In this document: positions 19,097-27,544 of the stretch, piece by piece | Layout of the letters: every line of letters begins with the position of its first letter | Position numbering within the stretch: position 1 is the stretch's first letter | NCBI RefSeq assembly: GCF_003697785.1 | Contig: NZ_QOKZ01000003.1 | Location: 372,001 to 436,000 of the forward strand | Length of the DNA stretch: 64,000 nt | Reading direction: 5' to 3' | Source: Paracoccus alkanivorans | GTDB lineage: Bacteria > Pseudomonadota > Alphaproteobacteria > Rhodobacterales > Rhodobacteraceae | The notes under the pieces: generated by a model | What the model saw: the letters and a program-made list of their open reading frames with translations, nothing else | The model's database searches: none | What the model was told of the DNA's origin: nothing | Made by a program: the position numbers and the translations under genes

Positions 19097-19623
19097 TCCA
19101 CTGGGTGGCCGCATTGATTCTCGTGGCCACCCCGCTTCTGGCCGAGGTGCCCGAGCCGGCGGATTACCGGGGAGAGCCCTACAAGGCCCCGGTTCCCGGA
19201 ACACTCGCTGGGGCAGAGGTAATCGACGCCGAGCGAGCGATCGAGCTGCATGCGAAAGGGACCGCTTTTATCGACGTTCTGCCCCGCACCCGAAAACCCG
19301 CCAATCTGCCCGAGGATGTTATCTGGCGCGAACCAGGACACGACACGATCCCCGGCGCGATCTGGCTATGGGACACGGGATATCAGAACCTGTCACCTGC
19401 CGAGGAGGCCCGGCTGACAAAGGGACTGGAGCAGGCAACCGGCGGTGACAAGGCTGTTCCGGTCGTCATCTTCTGCCGCGCCGATTGCTGGATGAGCTGG
19501 AACGCGGCGAAACGGGCCGTATCACTCGGCTACAGCCGGGTCATCTGGTTTCCGGGCGGCACGGATGAATGGCTGGCAGCGATGGGCCCCGACCTGATCA
19601 GGGCTGAACCTGCCGCCCGGTGA
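19093..19623 (+). CDS. Rhodanese-like PQQ-catabolism-associated 'CXXCW' protein
   Basis: 176 residues: signal peptide (1-17), then a rhodanese-type fold with FIDVLPRTRKP near 59-69. The active-site region is C128-R-A-D-C132-W133-M-S-W, conserved in the family found beside PQQ alcohol dehydrogenases. The two cysteines could act as a periplasmic redox or sulfur-transfer centre; the real function is unknown. It overlaps xoxJ by 4 bases and its 3' end overlaps the convergent beta-propeller gene by 26. Confidence 0.85.
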   Translation: MIHWVAALILVATPLLAEVPEPADYRGEPYKAPVPGTLAGAEVIDAERAIELHAKGTAFIDVLPRTRKPANLPEDVIWREPGHDTIPGAIWLWDTGYQNLSPAEEARLTKGLEQATGGDKAVPVVIFCRADCWMSWNAAKRAVSLGYSRVIWFPGGTDEWLAAMGPDLIRAEPAAR

Positions 19624-20539
19624 ACTGCCCAAAAGCGCGGGGACCCGCCGGCATTTCGACTTCGGCAATGATTTCGAGAGTTTGCGCATTGACCAAGGTA
19701 ACCGTATCGGAATCCCAGTTGGCGACCACGACACCACCGCCTTCCGGTAAAGTGGCTATACCCTCTGGATAGTCTCCGACCTTTACTTCGCCGATAACCT
19801 TAAGGCTTTTGATATCGAATACGGTCAAGGTGCTGTCATACTGATTGGTGACGAAGCCGCGCCCTTCGGTGAAGGCGATACCATAGGGATGGCTGCCCGT
19901 TTTGACCTCGCCGACAAGCTGTCCACCGATCGGATCGATGACCGATACGACATCGCTCATCACATCGGCAGTCCATAACCGCCCATCATGGAACTTTACG
20001 GCAAAAGGATGCTTGCCCGCAGTTTCGATCCTGCGGATCAGGCGACCTGTCCCGCTGTCGAAAATGCTGACCTGATTATCGTCGCGATCGGCGGTGGCGA
20101 CCAGCAGGCCGTCGTTGCTGACAGCGACTCCGGCCGGAGCAGCCCCTGTTTCGGCAATCCAGGCCTGATTGAGTTCGCCGTCGAGGCGCATCAGTTTTCC
20201 GTTGAACCAGTCGGTGACGAATACTCCGCCATTTGGTGCGACCGCTATGCCAAAGGCACCTTCGCCCAACTCCTTGCGGTTTATGATGCGGGCCTGCTCG
20301 TCCAGCACGCTGAGCCGTCCGGTATCGGCGGAAATGACATAGGCGCGCCGGGAGCGCGGATCATAGGCGACCGGGGCTGGAGCGCCGTCCAGAGGTGTCT
20401 GGGCGATGATTTCATGGCTGTGCAGATCGAGAATGGAAACGGCGTTGCCGTTTTGCGAGGTGATGAAGGCGAGATCCGCAGCAACAGCGGGGGTGAGCTG
20501 CAAAAACGGGGCCAGCAGAAGAAAGAGAGCCTTTCGCAT
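19598..20539 (-). CDS. Exported YVTN-type beta-propeller protein (first of two)
   Basis: 313 residues from the ATG at 20539. The frame continues upstream, but only this start gives a signal peptide (about 1-21). About seven blades repeat patterns such as 'V-S-I-x-D' and 'P-x-G-I/V-A' (for example NAVSILDLHSHEI, NQVSIFDSGTGRL, DVVSVIDPIGGQ, STLTVFDIKSLKV, DTVTLVNAQTLEI). It points against the surrounding plus-strand genes and overlaps the end of the rhodanese-like gene. No enzymatic residues are recognisable. The context suggests a scaffold or sensor in the PQQ dehydrogenase system. Confidence 0.82.
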   Translation of the reverse strand: MRKALFLLLAPFLQLTPAVAADLAFITSQNGNAVSILDLHSHEIIAQTPLDGAPAPVAYDPRSRRAYVISADTGRLSVLDEQARIINRKELGEGAFGIAVAPNGGVFVTDWFNGKLMRLDGELNQAWIAETGAAPAGVAVSNDGLLVATADRDDNQVSIFDSGTGRLIRRIETAGKHPFAVKFHDGRLWTADVMSDVVSVIDPIGGQLVGEVKTGSHPYGIAFTEGRGFVTNQYDSTLTVFDIKSLKVIGEVKVGDYPEGIATLPEGGGVVVANWDSDTVTLVNAQTLEIIAEVEMPAGPRAFGQFTGRQVQP

Positions 20540-20891
20540 CCACGATATCGACAAGTTGTCCTTTGCGGCAGCCGAAGGCACCTTGCCTCGCCGATCCTCG
20601 CCCGAAGCAACACCGCACCAGCCAGAGACAATGGAATGTATTTGCACAAAGAAGAGGAAACGCGGGTAGTTCCAACCTATCCTGTTGGCACGGTTTCGGA
20701 TATGGCCCAAGCAGACCCGCTGCAACAAACATCCCGGTGCTTGATGCCCAGGTACTGATTGTGCACGTTTTGTGCGCGCGCAATATGCGGATGCCAAAGC
20801 CAAATTCCCAACGATTGTCTCTCAAGAACGGTTTGCTAGTGCATCCGCCGCGCGGGCGCAACGCGGGGTGGCGCTGCACCGCCGATGGGAT
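20540..20891 (-). other. 352-base intergenic region between two minus-strand genes
   Basis: This lies between the SRPBCC gene stop and the beta-propeller start. Long frames cross it on both strands but show no signal peptide, motif or ribosome-binding site. No clear terminator or good sigma-70 promoter was found. It presumably carries the propeller's promoter. Confidence 0.4.
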
Positions 20892-21449
20892 CTACTCGAC
20901 CTTGCCAAATCTTTCGGCCAATGCGCCGATGCCGGCTTGGTAAATACCCTCGACCGCCGCGATCGCTGCCTCGTCATTCAGCTCGGCCGGAGGGTTGTTG
21001 TTCGGAAAACCACGATAGAAACCCGCTTTCCAGATCACCTCGGCCTTGCCGTCCTTGTCCTTGACCTGCAGCGTCGAGGAGTAATTCGTCACCGGCAGAA
21101 CCTCCACCGCAACATCGGTGATCATGTATTTGTACATGCGCTTTTCGGGATCCAGCCCGATCAACTGTTCGGTAATTGTCGGGTCGCCTTCATCGGCCTT
21201 CAGATGCAGCACGCGCGTGGATTCATCAGGAACATCGGCGGGCGCACCCTCGGGCGTCATTTCGGTCGAGGCGACGGCGGGATGCCAGCTCATGTCGTCG
21301 AAATGTCCGATCACCTCCCAGACTTCGTCGGGGCTGGCATCCAGCGTCACGCTCATCTGGGTTTTTTGCCGCGATGGACCATGCGCATTTGCCAGCCCCG
21401 CGAACGCCAGAACCGCGGCGAGGGCGGCGGCAAACAGTTTCAACTTCAT
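20892..21449 (-). CDS. Exported SRPBCC-family protein (MxaD-like)
   Basis: 185 residues from the ATG at 21449, preceded by GGGAGGAA. A clear signal peptide ends near residue 23 (ANAHG). The mature domain is a START/polyketide-cyclase fold with VTLDASPDEVWEVIGHFDDMSWHPAVAS at its beginning. Periplasmic SRPBCC proteins of this sort include MxaD, which helps methanol dehydrogenase pass electrons to its cytochrome, so an equivalent role for XoxF-CycB is a reasonable inference. A much longer open frame reaching 22769 is antisense to the next gene and is not real. Confidence 0.8.
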   Translation of the reverse strand: MKLKLFAAALAAVLAFAGLANAHGPSRQKTQMSVTLDASPDEVWEVIGHFDDMSWHPAVASTEMTPEGAPADVPDESTRVLHLKADEGDPTITEQLIGLDPEKRMYKYMITDVAVEVLPVTNYSSTLQVKDKDGKAEVIWKAGFYRGFPNNNPPAELNDEAAIAAVEGIYQAGIGALAERFGKVE

Positions 21450-21555
21450 ATTTTCTGTTCCTCCCGGAAAAACCCGTGTTTCGAATGGGCGTCTTGATGA
21501 AGCAAACATGCCCCGTGCGGCTTTGCCGCGTCTATCAGACGAAAGCTGTAGGCAA

Positions 21556-21580
21556 ATCTTCCCGCCCGGACCGGGAAGAT
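21556..21580. promoter_or_regulatory. Dyad between divergent SRPBCC and binding-protein genes
   Basis: ATCTTCCCG and CGGGAAGAT are a perfect 9-bp inverted repeat with a 7-base centre, 59 bases before the plus-strand gene and 107 before the minus-strand gene. It could be an operator for both directions or a leader hairpin; no regulator is encoded nearby. Confidence 0.4.
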
Positions 21581-21638
21581 AAACCGGGTTGCCGCGAAGC
21601 GTCATGACACTCAACATATGGCTTGGGAGAGGAAAGAA

Positions 21639-22829
21639 ATGTTCAAGAGAATCATAGTACTTTTGGCTGGTATCTGGTTGATCGCCGGTCCGGCGCCCGC
21701 GCAGGAACAGCCGGAGCCCACGCTGATCCGTGCCGCCGTTTTGCGGGTGGACAGGCCCGGGCTGCCGCCGATCTCCCGGCTTGAACTGCCGGAGGAGGAT
21801 CTGGGCTTTGCCGGTGCGCGCCTCGCAATCGAGGATAACGATACGACTGGCCGCTTCATGGGGCAGGATTTCGAGGCCGAAGAGGTTCTCGCAACGCCGG
21901 AGACCGCCGCGGATGAACTGGAGCGCCTGATCGGCGAGGAAGTCGAGTTCATCGTGGTTCTGGCCGACGACGCGACCATGCTGGCGCTTGCCGATCAGGC
22001 GGGTGATCACGCGATGCTGTTCAATGCCGGTGCCCGGGGTGACAATCTGCGCGGCAAGGATTGCCGGGCGAACACTATTCATGTCGCACCCAGCCATGCC
22101 ATGCTTGCCGATGGTTTGGCGCAGTTCCTGATGTGGAAGAAGTGGTCCCGCTGGTTTCTGATCGAGGGAAGCCATCCCGAGGATACAGTTTTCGCCAATG
22201 CCCTGAAGCGGTCCGCCACGAAATTCGGCGCGAAGATCGTGGAAGAGCGTCTCTATGAGGATACCGGCGGTGCCCGCCGAACCGATTCCGGCCATGTGCA
22301 GGTGCAAAAGCAGATGCCGGTCTTTACCCAAAGCGCACCCGACCATGACGTGGTCGTTGCCGCTGACGAGGCGGGTATTTTCGCCGCTTACCTGCCTTAC
22401 CAGACCTGGGATCCCCGCCCGGTGACCGGTTCGGCGGGCCTGGTGCCGCGCACATGGCATCCGGCGATGGAAGCCTGGGGCGCCAGTCAGTTCCAGAACC
22501 GCTTTGAGGATCTGGCCAACCGCCCGATGCGAGAGGAGGATTACCAGACATGGCTGGCGCTGCGCATGATCGGTGAAGCGGCAACGCGCAGCCAATCCGC
22601 CGATCCTGAGACCCTTAAGGAATTCATGCTGTCCGAAAATTTCGAGGTGGCGGGCTTCAAGGGGCAGAAACTGACGATGCGTGACTGGGATCATCAGCTT
22701 CGCCAGCCCATCCTGCTGACCACGGGGTTGCTGATGGCGTCGGTCAGTCCGCAGGAGCAATATCTGCATCAGGTCAGCCAGCTTGACACCCTGGGGATAG
22801 ACCGTCCCGAAACCGAGTGTAAATTCTGA
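21639..22829 (+). CDS. PQQ-catabolism-associated ABC transporter substrate-binding protein
   Basis: 396 residues from the ATG at 21639 with GAGAGGAAAG upstream. Signal peptide to about 23 (PAPAQEQ), then a type I periplasmic-binding fold related to branched-chain amino-acid receptors but shortened. It belongs with the ABC genes at 24.4-25.9 kb. This family repeatedly sits beside PQQ alcohol dehydrogenases, and the ligand is unknown. First gene of the second plus-strand run; the beta-propeller gene follows after 8 bases. Confidence 0.82.
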   Translation: MFKRIIVLLAGIWLIAGPAPAQEQPEPTLIRAAVLRVDRPGLPPISRLELPEEDLGFAGARLAIEDNDTTGRFMGQDFEAEEVLATPETAADELERLIGEEVEFIVVLADDATMLALADQAGDHAMLFNAGARGDNLRGKDCRANTIHVAPSHAMLADGLAQFLMWKKWSRWFLIEGSHPEDTVFANALKRSATKFGAKIVEERLYEDTGGARRTDSGHVQVQKQMPVFTQSAPDHDVVVAADEAGIFAAYLPYQTWDPRPVTGSAGLVPRTWHPAMEAWGASQFQNRFEDLANRPMREEDYQTWLALRMIGEAATRSQSADPETLKEFMLSENFEVAGFKGQKLTMRDWDHQLRQPILLTTGLLMASVSPQEQYLHQVSQLDTLGIDRPETECKF

Positions 22830-22837
22830 GAGGTGCC

Positions 22838-23797
22838 ATGAAACATATCCTGACCATCGCCCTGTGCCTTGCCGCCACGCCCGTTCTGGCCAATCGCGTC
22901 TTCGTCAGTAATGAAAAAGGCAATGACGTCACCGTTCTGGACAGCGAGACGCTGGAGGTGATCGGCACCTATCCGGTTGGCAACCGTCCACGCGGCATCA
23001 CCATCAGTCCCGATGGGAAAGAGCTGTATGTCTGCGCCTCGGATGACGATCTGGTGCGGGTGTTCGATCCCGAAACCATGGAGGAGCTGCACACGCTGCC
23101 ATCCGGGCCGGACCCGGAACTGTTCGTGCTGCATCCTTCGGGAAATCCACTTTATATCGCCAACGAGGACGACAACCTGGTCACAGTGGTGGATACCGAG
23201 ACCCATCAGGTGCTGGCCGAGATCCCCGTGGGCGTGGAACCCGAGGGCATGGGTGTCAGTCCTGATGGCAAGGTGGTCATCAACACCTCTGAAACCACCA
23301 ATATGGCGCATTTCATCGATAGCGAGACCTTCGAGATCTTTGCCAATGTGCTGGTCGATTCGCGTCCGCGCTTTGCCGAATACAACCATGATGGCAGCAA
23401 ACTTTACGTCAGTTCCGAGATCGGTGGGACCGTCAGCGTGATCGATCCCGCGACGCAGGAGATCGTTCACAAGATCAACTTCGAGATCCCCGGTGTCCTG
23501 CCCGAGGCGATCCAGCCCGTCGGGGTGCGCGTAACATCGGATGGAAAAAGGGTCTTCGTGGCTCTCGGCCCTGCGAATCGCGTTGCCGTCATCGATGGCG
23601 AGACGGATGAGGTGCTCGATTATCTTCTGGTCGGGCAACGCGTCTGGCAGATGGCCTTCACGCCGGATGAGAAATACCTGTTCACCACGAACGGCAATTC
23701 GAACGATGTCTCTGTGATCGATGTCGAGGCCGCCGAAGTGGTGAAATCAGTGCCCGTGGGCCAACAGCCCTGGGGTGTCGTTGTGGCGCCTGAATAA
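22838..23797 (+). CDS. PQQ-catabolism-associated YVTN beta-propeller protein (second of two)
   Basis: 319 residues with signal peptide (1-19, PVLANRVF) and about seven repeats such as NDVTVLDSETLEVIG, GNRPRGITISPDGKELYV, NRVAVIDGETDEV and NDVSVIDVEAAEV. It resembles the propeller protein at 19.6-20.5 kb in design but differs in sequence, so the locus carries two. No catalytic or heme motif. Eight bases from the upstream binding-protein gene, hence the same transcript. Confidence 0.85.
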   Translation: MKHILTIALCLAATPVLANRVFVSNEKGNDVTVLDSETLEVIGTYPVGNRPRGITISPDGKELYVCASDDDLVRVFDPETMEELHTLPSGPDPELFVLHPSGNPLYIANEDDNLVTVVDTETHQVLAEIPVGVEPEGMGVSPDGKVVINTSETTNMAHFIDSETFEIFANVLVDSRPRFAEYNHDGSKLYVSSEIGGTVSVIDPATQEIVHKINFEIPGVLPEAIQPVGVRVTSDGKRVFVALGPANRVAVIDGETDEVLDYLLVGQRVWQMAFTPDEKYLFTTNGNSNDVSVIDVEAAEVVKSVPVGQQPWGVVVAPE

Positions 23798-23829
23798 GTG
23801 CCGATTTACAGAATTCGAGGAGGAAAGAG

Positions 23830-24393
23830 ATGATTCGTTTGCTGACGATCCTGATGCTTATGGCCGGTATGACCGTGCCCGCTGCCGCGCAAGAGACCGC
23901 CACCGACGATGCGGCCAAGTCCGAAGCCGCGGAAACCGAGGCTCCCGCGGCCGAAGAGGATGACGATGAGGAAGAAGAGGAAGCCGGTGGCGGTGAAGGC
24001 GTCTATGAAGCTGCGGGCAAGTATGACTACGGATTCGCGGGTGTGCTGGCGCGAGACAACCGGACCGATCTGGCGCCGCTGACGCTGGCCTCTGGCCAGC
24101 CCGTCGCGGGCGGCGAATATACACTGAAATCTGGTGGTTATTACCGTATCGACATCAATGCCGACGGCAGTCAGGAGCTTGCGCTGTCCGGGGGCGATTT
24201 TTTTCGGGCGGTCTGGATCAACGAGATCGTCATCAATGATATCGAGATTCGGCCCATGGGTGTTCACAGTCTCGAATTCGATGATGCCGGCACCGCCAGC
24301 ATGAGTTTCATCGCCGTCGTTCCGGGTCGTTACACCTTGTCGGTCCCCGGTTCTTCGGGTGAAACTCAGCAAGCCGTGTTCAACATCCAATAG
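23830..24393 (+). CDS. Secreted acidic protein of unknown function
   Basis: Not a family I can name with confidence. 187 residues: signal peptide (1-20), an Ala/Glu-rich stretch (21-41), ten consecutive acidic residues (E42-E51), a glycine hinge, then a beta-rich domain (about 60-187). That domain contains D108-I-N110-A-D112-G113, the first half of an EF-hand-like metal loop, although position 12 is Leu instead of Glu. The end (FDDAGTASMSFIAVVPGRYTLSVPG) resembles cupredoxin strands but lacks copper ligands. It lies between the propeller and ABC ATPase genes, with AGGAGGAAAGAG upstream of the start. Confidence 0.75.
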   Translation: MIRLLTILMLMAGMTVPAAAQETATDDAAKSEAAETEAPAAEEDDDEEEEEAGGGEGVYEAAGKYDYGFAGVLARDNRTDLAPLTLASGQPVAGGEYTLKSGGYYRIDINADGSQELALSGGDFFRAVWINEIVINDIEIRPMGVHSLEFDDAGTASMSFIAVVPGRYTLSVPGSSGETQQAVFNIQ

Positions 24394-24398
24394 ATATC

Positions 24399-25121
24399 GT
24401 GACAGCCGCGCTGGAGATAGATCAGGTCAACCATCGGTTCGGACGCTTTCAGGCGCTGAAGGAGGTGTCGCTGATCGTCCCGCGCGGCGGGTTCACGGCA
24501 CTTCTGGGGGTGAACGGAGCGGGGAAGACCACGCTGTTTTCGCTGATTACCCGTCTTTACAACAACAGCACCGGCAGTATCCGCGTGGCAGGTTACGATC
24601 TGCGCCGCGAGCCCATGCAGGCGCTGGCCAGATTGGGCGTGGTATTTCAAAGCCGCGCCATGGATGCCGATCTGACCGTGCGCCAGAATCTCGCCTATCA
24701 CGCAAGTCTTCATGGAATATCCCGCCAGGATGCGGCCGGGCGGATCGAGGAGGTGCTGTCGCAGGTCGGGCTGGTCGGAAAGTCGGCTGACCGCGTTTCG
24801 GCGCTTTCCGGCGGACAGCAGCGCCGGGCGGAGATTGCCCGAGCCCTGATTCATCGTCCGGATATCTTGCTTCTCGATGAGGCGACCGTGGGGCTGGACG
24901 TGAAATCGCGCGCGGAGGTGTTGGAATTGACCCGCCGCCTGATTGCCGAGAACGGGGTTTCGGCGCTCTGGGCCACCCATATAATGGATGAGATTCAACC
25001 GGATGACGACCTGGTGATCCTGCACCAGGGGCAGGTGCTGCGGCGGGGAAGCGCGGCGGATATCGCGGGCAGGCAGGGGCTTACCCAAGCTTTTCTCGAC
25101 CTTACAGGGGTCGCGGTATGA
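24399..25121 (+). CDS. ABC transporter ATP-binding protein, PQQ alcohol-dehydrogenase-associated
   Basis: 240 residues starting at a GTG five bases after the previous stop. Walker A GVNGAGKTT (about 38-46), Q-loop around VVFQSRAMD, signature LSGGQQRRAEIARAL (about 137-151), Walker B ILLLDEAT and a switch histidine in ATHIMDE. It is the motor of the small exporter made with the permease encoded next; the two overlap by 4 bases. The family (PedA/PedC type) accompanies PQQ dehydrogenases, and the cargo is unknown. Confidence 0.88.
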   Translation: MTAALEIDQVNHRFGRFQALKEVSLIVPRGGFTALLGVNGAGKTTLFSLITRLYNNSTGSIRVAGYDLRREPMQALARLGVVFQSRAMDADLTVRQNLAYHASLHGISRQDAAGRIEEVLSQVGLVGKSADRVSALSGGQQRRAEIARALIHRPDILLLDEATVGLDVKSRAEVLELTRRLIAENGVSALWATHIMDEIQPDDDLVILHQGQVLRRGSAADIAGRQGLTQAFLDLTGVAV

Positions 25122-25939
25122 GCGATATCACCTTTCCGCCCCGTGCGTGGGTCACGGCCTTCATTGGTATCTCCCTTCGTGAAACGCTGCGTTTCGTCAA
25201 CCAGCGCGGCCGGTTTCTGGCTGCATTGGTGCGCCCGCTGGTCTGGCTGTTCATTTTCGCAGCCGGGTTCCGCGCGGTTCTGGGGCTGTCGATCACCGAA
25301 CCTTATCAGACCTATGTTCTATACGAGGTCTACGTGACCCCCGGCCTTTGCGCGATGATCCAGCTTTTCAACGGCATGCAGTCCTCGCTGTCGATGGTCT
25401 ATGACCGCGAGACCGGGGCAATGAGAACGCTGTTGGTCAGCCCGTTTCCACGCTGGTTCCTGCTGGGAGCCAAGCTGGTTGCTGGCGTCGTCGTATCGAT
25501 CATACAGGTCTATACCTTCCTTGCCATCGCGTGGTTCTGGGAGGTGCGCCCGCCTGCACTGGGCTACCTGACCGTCCTGCCCGCCCTGATCCTGTCGGGG
25601 CTGATGCTTGGCGCGATGGGGCTGTTCCTGTCCTCGGCCATCCGGCAGCTCGAGAACTTCGCGGGTGTAATGAATTTCGTCATTTTCCCGATGTTTTTCG
25701 CCTCTACCGCGCTCTATCCGCTCTGGCGGATGCGCGAAAGCTCCACGCTTCTGCACGATATCTGCGCTGTCAATCCGTTCACCCATGCTGTCGAACTGGT
25801 CCGCTTTGCGCTTTACCAGCAGGTAAACTGGCTGTCGCTGGCTGTCGTTCTAGGCTGTTTGGCGGGGTTCTTCGGAGCGGCGGTGTTCATGTATGATCCG
25901 GCCAAGGGTCTTTGGGCTCGCAGAAAGGGAGTGGCATGA
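25118..25939 (+). CDS. ABC-2 type permease, PQQ alcohol-dehydrogenase-associated
   Basis: 273 residues with about six hydrophobic helices (around 35-58, 75-90, 115-145, 150-175, 180-205, 232-257). ABC-2 permeases of this type usually export small molecules or polysaccharides instead of importing. The gene starts inside the ATPase gene and overlaps the next by 4 bases. Together with the ATPase, binding protein and propellers it makes a conserved but functionally undefined locus beside xoxF. Confidence 0.87.
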   Translation: MSDITFPPRAWVTAFIGISLRETLRFVNQRGRFLAALVRPLVWLFIFAAGFRAVLGLSITEPYQTYVLYEVYVTPGLCAMIQLFNGMQSSLSMVYDRETGAMRTLLVSPFPRWFLLGAKLVAGVVVSIIQVYTFLAIAWFWEVRPPALGYLTVLPALILSGLMLGAMGLFLSSAIRQLENFAGVMNFVIFPMFFASTALYPLWRMRESSTLLHDICAVNPFTHAVELVRFALYQQVNWLSLAVVLGCLAGFFGAAVFMYDPAKGLWARRKGVA

Positions 25940-26529
25940 AACATATCCTGATGCTGATCGCCGTTTTGGGGGCGGGTCCGGCATTGGCCGCAAGCGGCAC
26001 CGATCCGACCTGGCCCTGTATTCAGCGCAAGCAACCTCATCTGTCCCTAGGCCAGATCTGGTCCGGCCCGGTTCCGGATGAAAGAACCGAGGAACTGGCC
26101 CGCGACCCGGAGATCGCTGCCCTGGCTGACCGGCTGGAGCAGCGCCGCCTGCCATTGGAAGAGGCCGAGGCCGAGATCTCCGAATTCGCCAAGGAGGCCG
26201 ATTCCGCCCGGCTTACGGCGCTGATGCTGGCGATCTTCAACCGGATTGAGCCGGATCGAAATGCGCTTATCGCGGGTATCGCGCGCTATGGCCAAAAACA
26301 GGTCGAGTTGTCTGAAAGGATCGAAAACCGCCGCGCGAATATGGCCAAGATGGAGGCGGCGGATAAACCCGATTTCGATGCCATCGATGCCGAAGAAGAG
26401 GCGCTGGACTGGGATCAGCGCATTTTTACCGAACGCCAGCAGTCGCTGACCTATGTATGCGAAACGCCGGTGATCCTGGAGCAGCGGGCCTTCGCGCTGG
26501 CCCGTGCCATTGCCAGCCATCTCGATTGA
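25936..26529 (+). CDS. Secreted helical protein of unknown function, exporter operon end
   Basis: 197 residues from the ATG overlapping the permease stop. The signal peptide (1-18) is followed by GTDPTWPCIQRKQPHLSLGQIWSGP, where W and C are prominent. A long helical, probably coiled-coil region (about 45-150) is rich in Glu, Arg and Ala. C175 near the C-terminus may pair with the N-terminal cysteine. I know of no function. The location implies it serves the XoxF-associated exporter in the periplasm. Confidence 0.75.
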   Translation: MKHILMLIAVLGAGPALAASGTDPTWPCIQRKQPHLSLGQIWSGPVPDERTEELARDPEIAALADRLEQRRLPLEEAEAEISEFAKEADSARLTALMLAIFNRIEPDRNALIAGIARYGQKQVELSERIENRRANMAKMEAADKPDFDAIDAEEEALDWDQRIFTERQQSLTYVCETPVILEQRAFALARAIASHLD

Positions 26530-26630
26530 CGGAATCATCAGATCGCGTCGCGGGAATTCAAATGCTGGCCTCATCGTCGGCGTCCTGCTAGGACTCGCGG
26601 CGATGCTCATCAGCAACGAGGGCCAATCAA

Positions 26631-27407
26631 ATGGCTTACGAAACGATAATCGCGGAAATCGAGGACGAGGTAGCCCTGATTCGGCTGAACCGTCCCGAGG
26701 CCCGCAATGCGCTTAATGACCAATTGCTTTCCGAACTGTCGGAGGCGTTTCGCGATGCGGACAGGAATGACAAGGTGCGCTGCATCGTCCTGACCGGGAG
26801 CGAAAAGGTTTTCGCAGCGGGCGCCGATATCAAGGAAATGTCCCAGAAAGGCTTTGTCGATGTCTATGACGAAGACCTGTTCGGCGAAAAGATCGAAACG
26901 ATTCAACGGATACGCAAGCCGATCATCGCTGCGGTCAGCGGCTATGCGCTGGGCGGCGGCTGTGAACTGGCCATGATGAGCGATTTCATCATCTGCGCCG
27001 AAAACGCCAAATTCGGACAACCCGAGATCAATCTTGGTGTCGTGGCGGGCATTGGCGGCACACAGCGGCTGACACGGTTCGTCGGCAAGGCCAAGGCGAT
27101 GGACATGAACCTGACCGGCCGCTTCATGGACGCGGCCGAAGCCGAGCGTTCAGGCCTTGTCAGCCGGGTCGTGCCAACGCCGAAGCTGATTCCCGAGGCT
27201 ATGGCAGCCGCGCGCAAGATCGCCGAGAAGTCGGCCGTTACGGTCAAGGCCGTGAAAGAATCGGTAAACCGGGCCTATGAAACCACACTGCGCGAAGGGC
27301 TGCTGTTCGAGCGTCGCACCTTCCATTCGATGTTCGCGACCGAGGATCAGACCGAGGGCATGGCCGCTTTCATGGAGAAGCGGGAGCCACAATTCCGCGA
27401 CAAATAA
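26631..27407 (+). CDS. Enoyl-CoA hydratase (crotonase family)
   Basis: 258 residues with the crotonase fold. The oxyanion-hole region is AAGADIKEM, followed by [14 protein letters not shown]. Catalytic E132 lies in GQPEINLG. The position of the second catalytic Glu of mammalian crotonase is Asp158 (KAMDMNLTG), a substitution that I believe is frequent in bacterial relatives. It probably hydrates short-chain enoyl-CoAs in beta-oxidation. Stands alone between the exporter cluster and rpsT. Confidence 0.9.
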   Translation: MAYETIIAEIEDEVALIRLNRPEARNALNDQLLSELSEAFRDADRNDKVRCIVLTGSEKVFAAGADIKEMSQKGFVDVYDEDLFGEKIETIQRIRKPIIAAVSGYALGGGCELAMMSDFIICAENAKFGQPEINLGVVAGIGGTQRLTRFVGKAKAMDMNLTGRFMDAAEAERSGLVSRVVPTPKLIPEAMAAARKIAEKSAVTVKAVKESVNRAYETTLREGLLFERRTFHSMFATEDQTEGMAAFMEKREPQFRDK

Positions 27408-27470
27408 GTCGCATCCTGCGATCAGCCGGGGTCCATGACGGGCGCTGACAAAAGAATCCGTCAGCAACTG

Positions 27471-27499
27471 TTGACTTGGAGCGGGGCCGCGCGTAGAAG
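27471..27499 (+). promoter_or_regulatory. Sigma-70-type promoter of rpsT
   Basis: TTGACT (27471-27476), a 17-base spacer, and TAGAAG (27494-27499), 45 bases before the rpsT ATG. The -35 matches the consensus at 5 of 6 positions. The spacer is ideal, as expected for a ribosomal-protein gene. Confidence 0.65.
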
Positions 27500-27544
27500 C
27501 GCGGCTTCAAGAATTTACCCGAAAACAGTCGGAACCGCATACAC

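Noticed and set aside
20772..21497. 241-codon plus frame
   Set aside because: Mostly antisense to the exported SRPBCC gene and has no signal peptide or motif.
21450..22769. Long upstream extension of the SRPBCC frame (total 625 codons)
   Set aside because: Only the last 185 residues have a signal peptide and family similarity; the rest is antisense to the ABC binding-protein gene.
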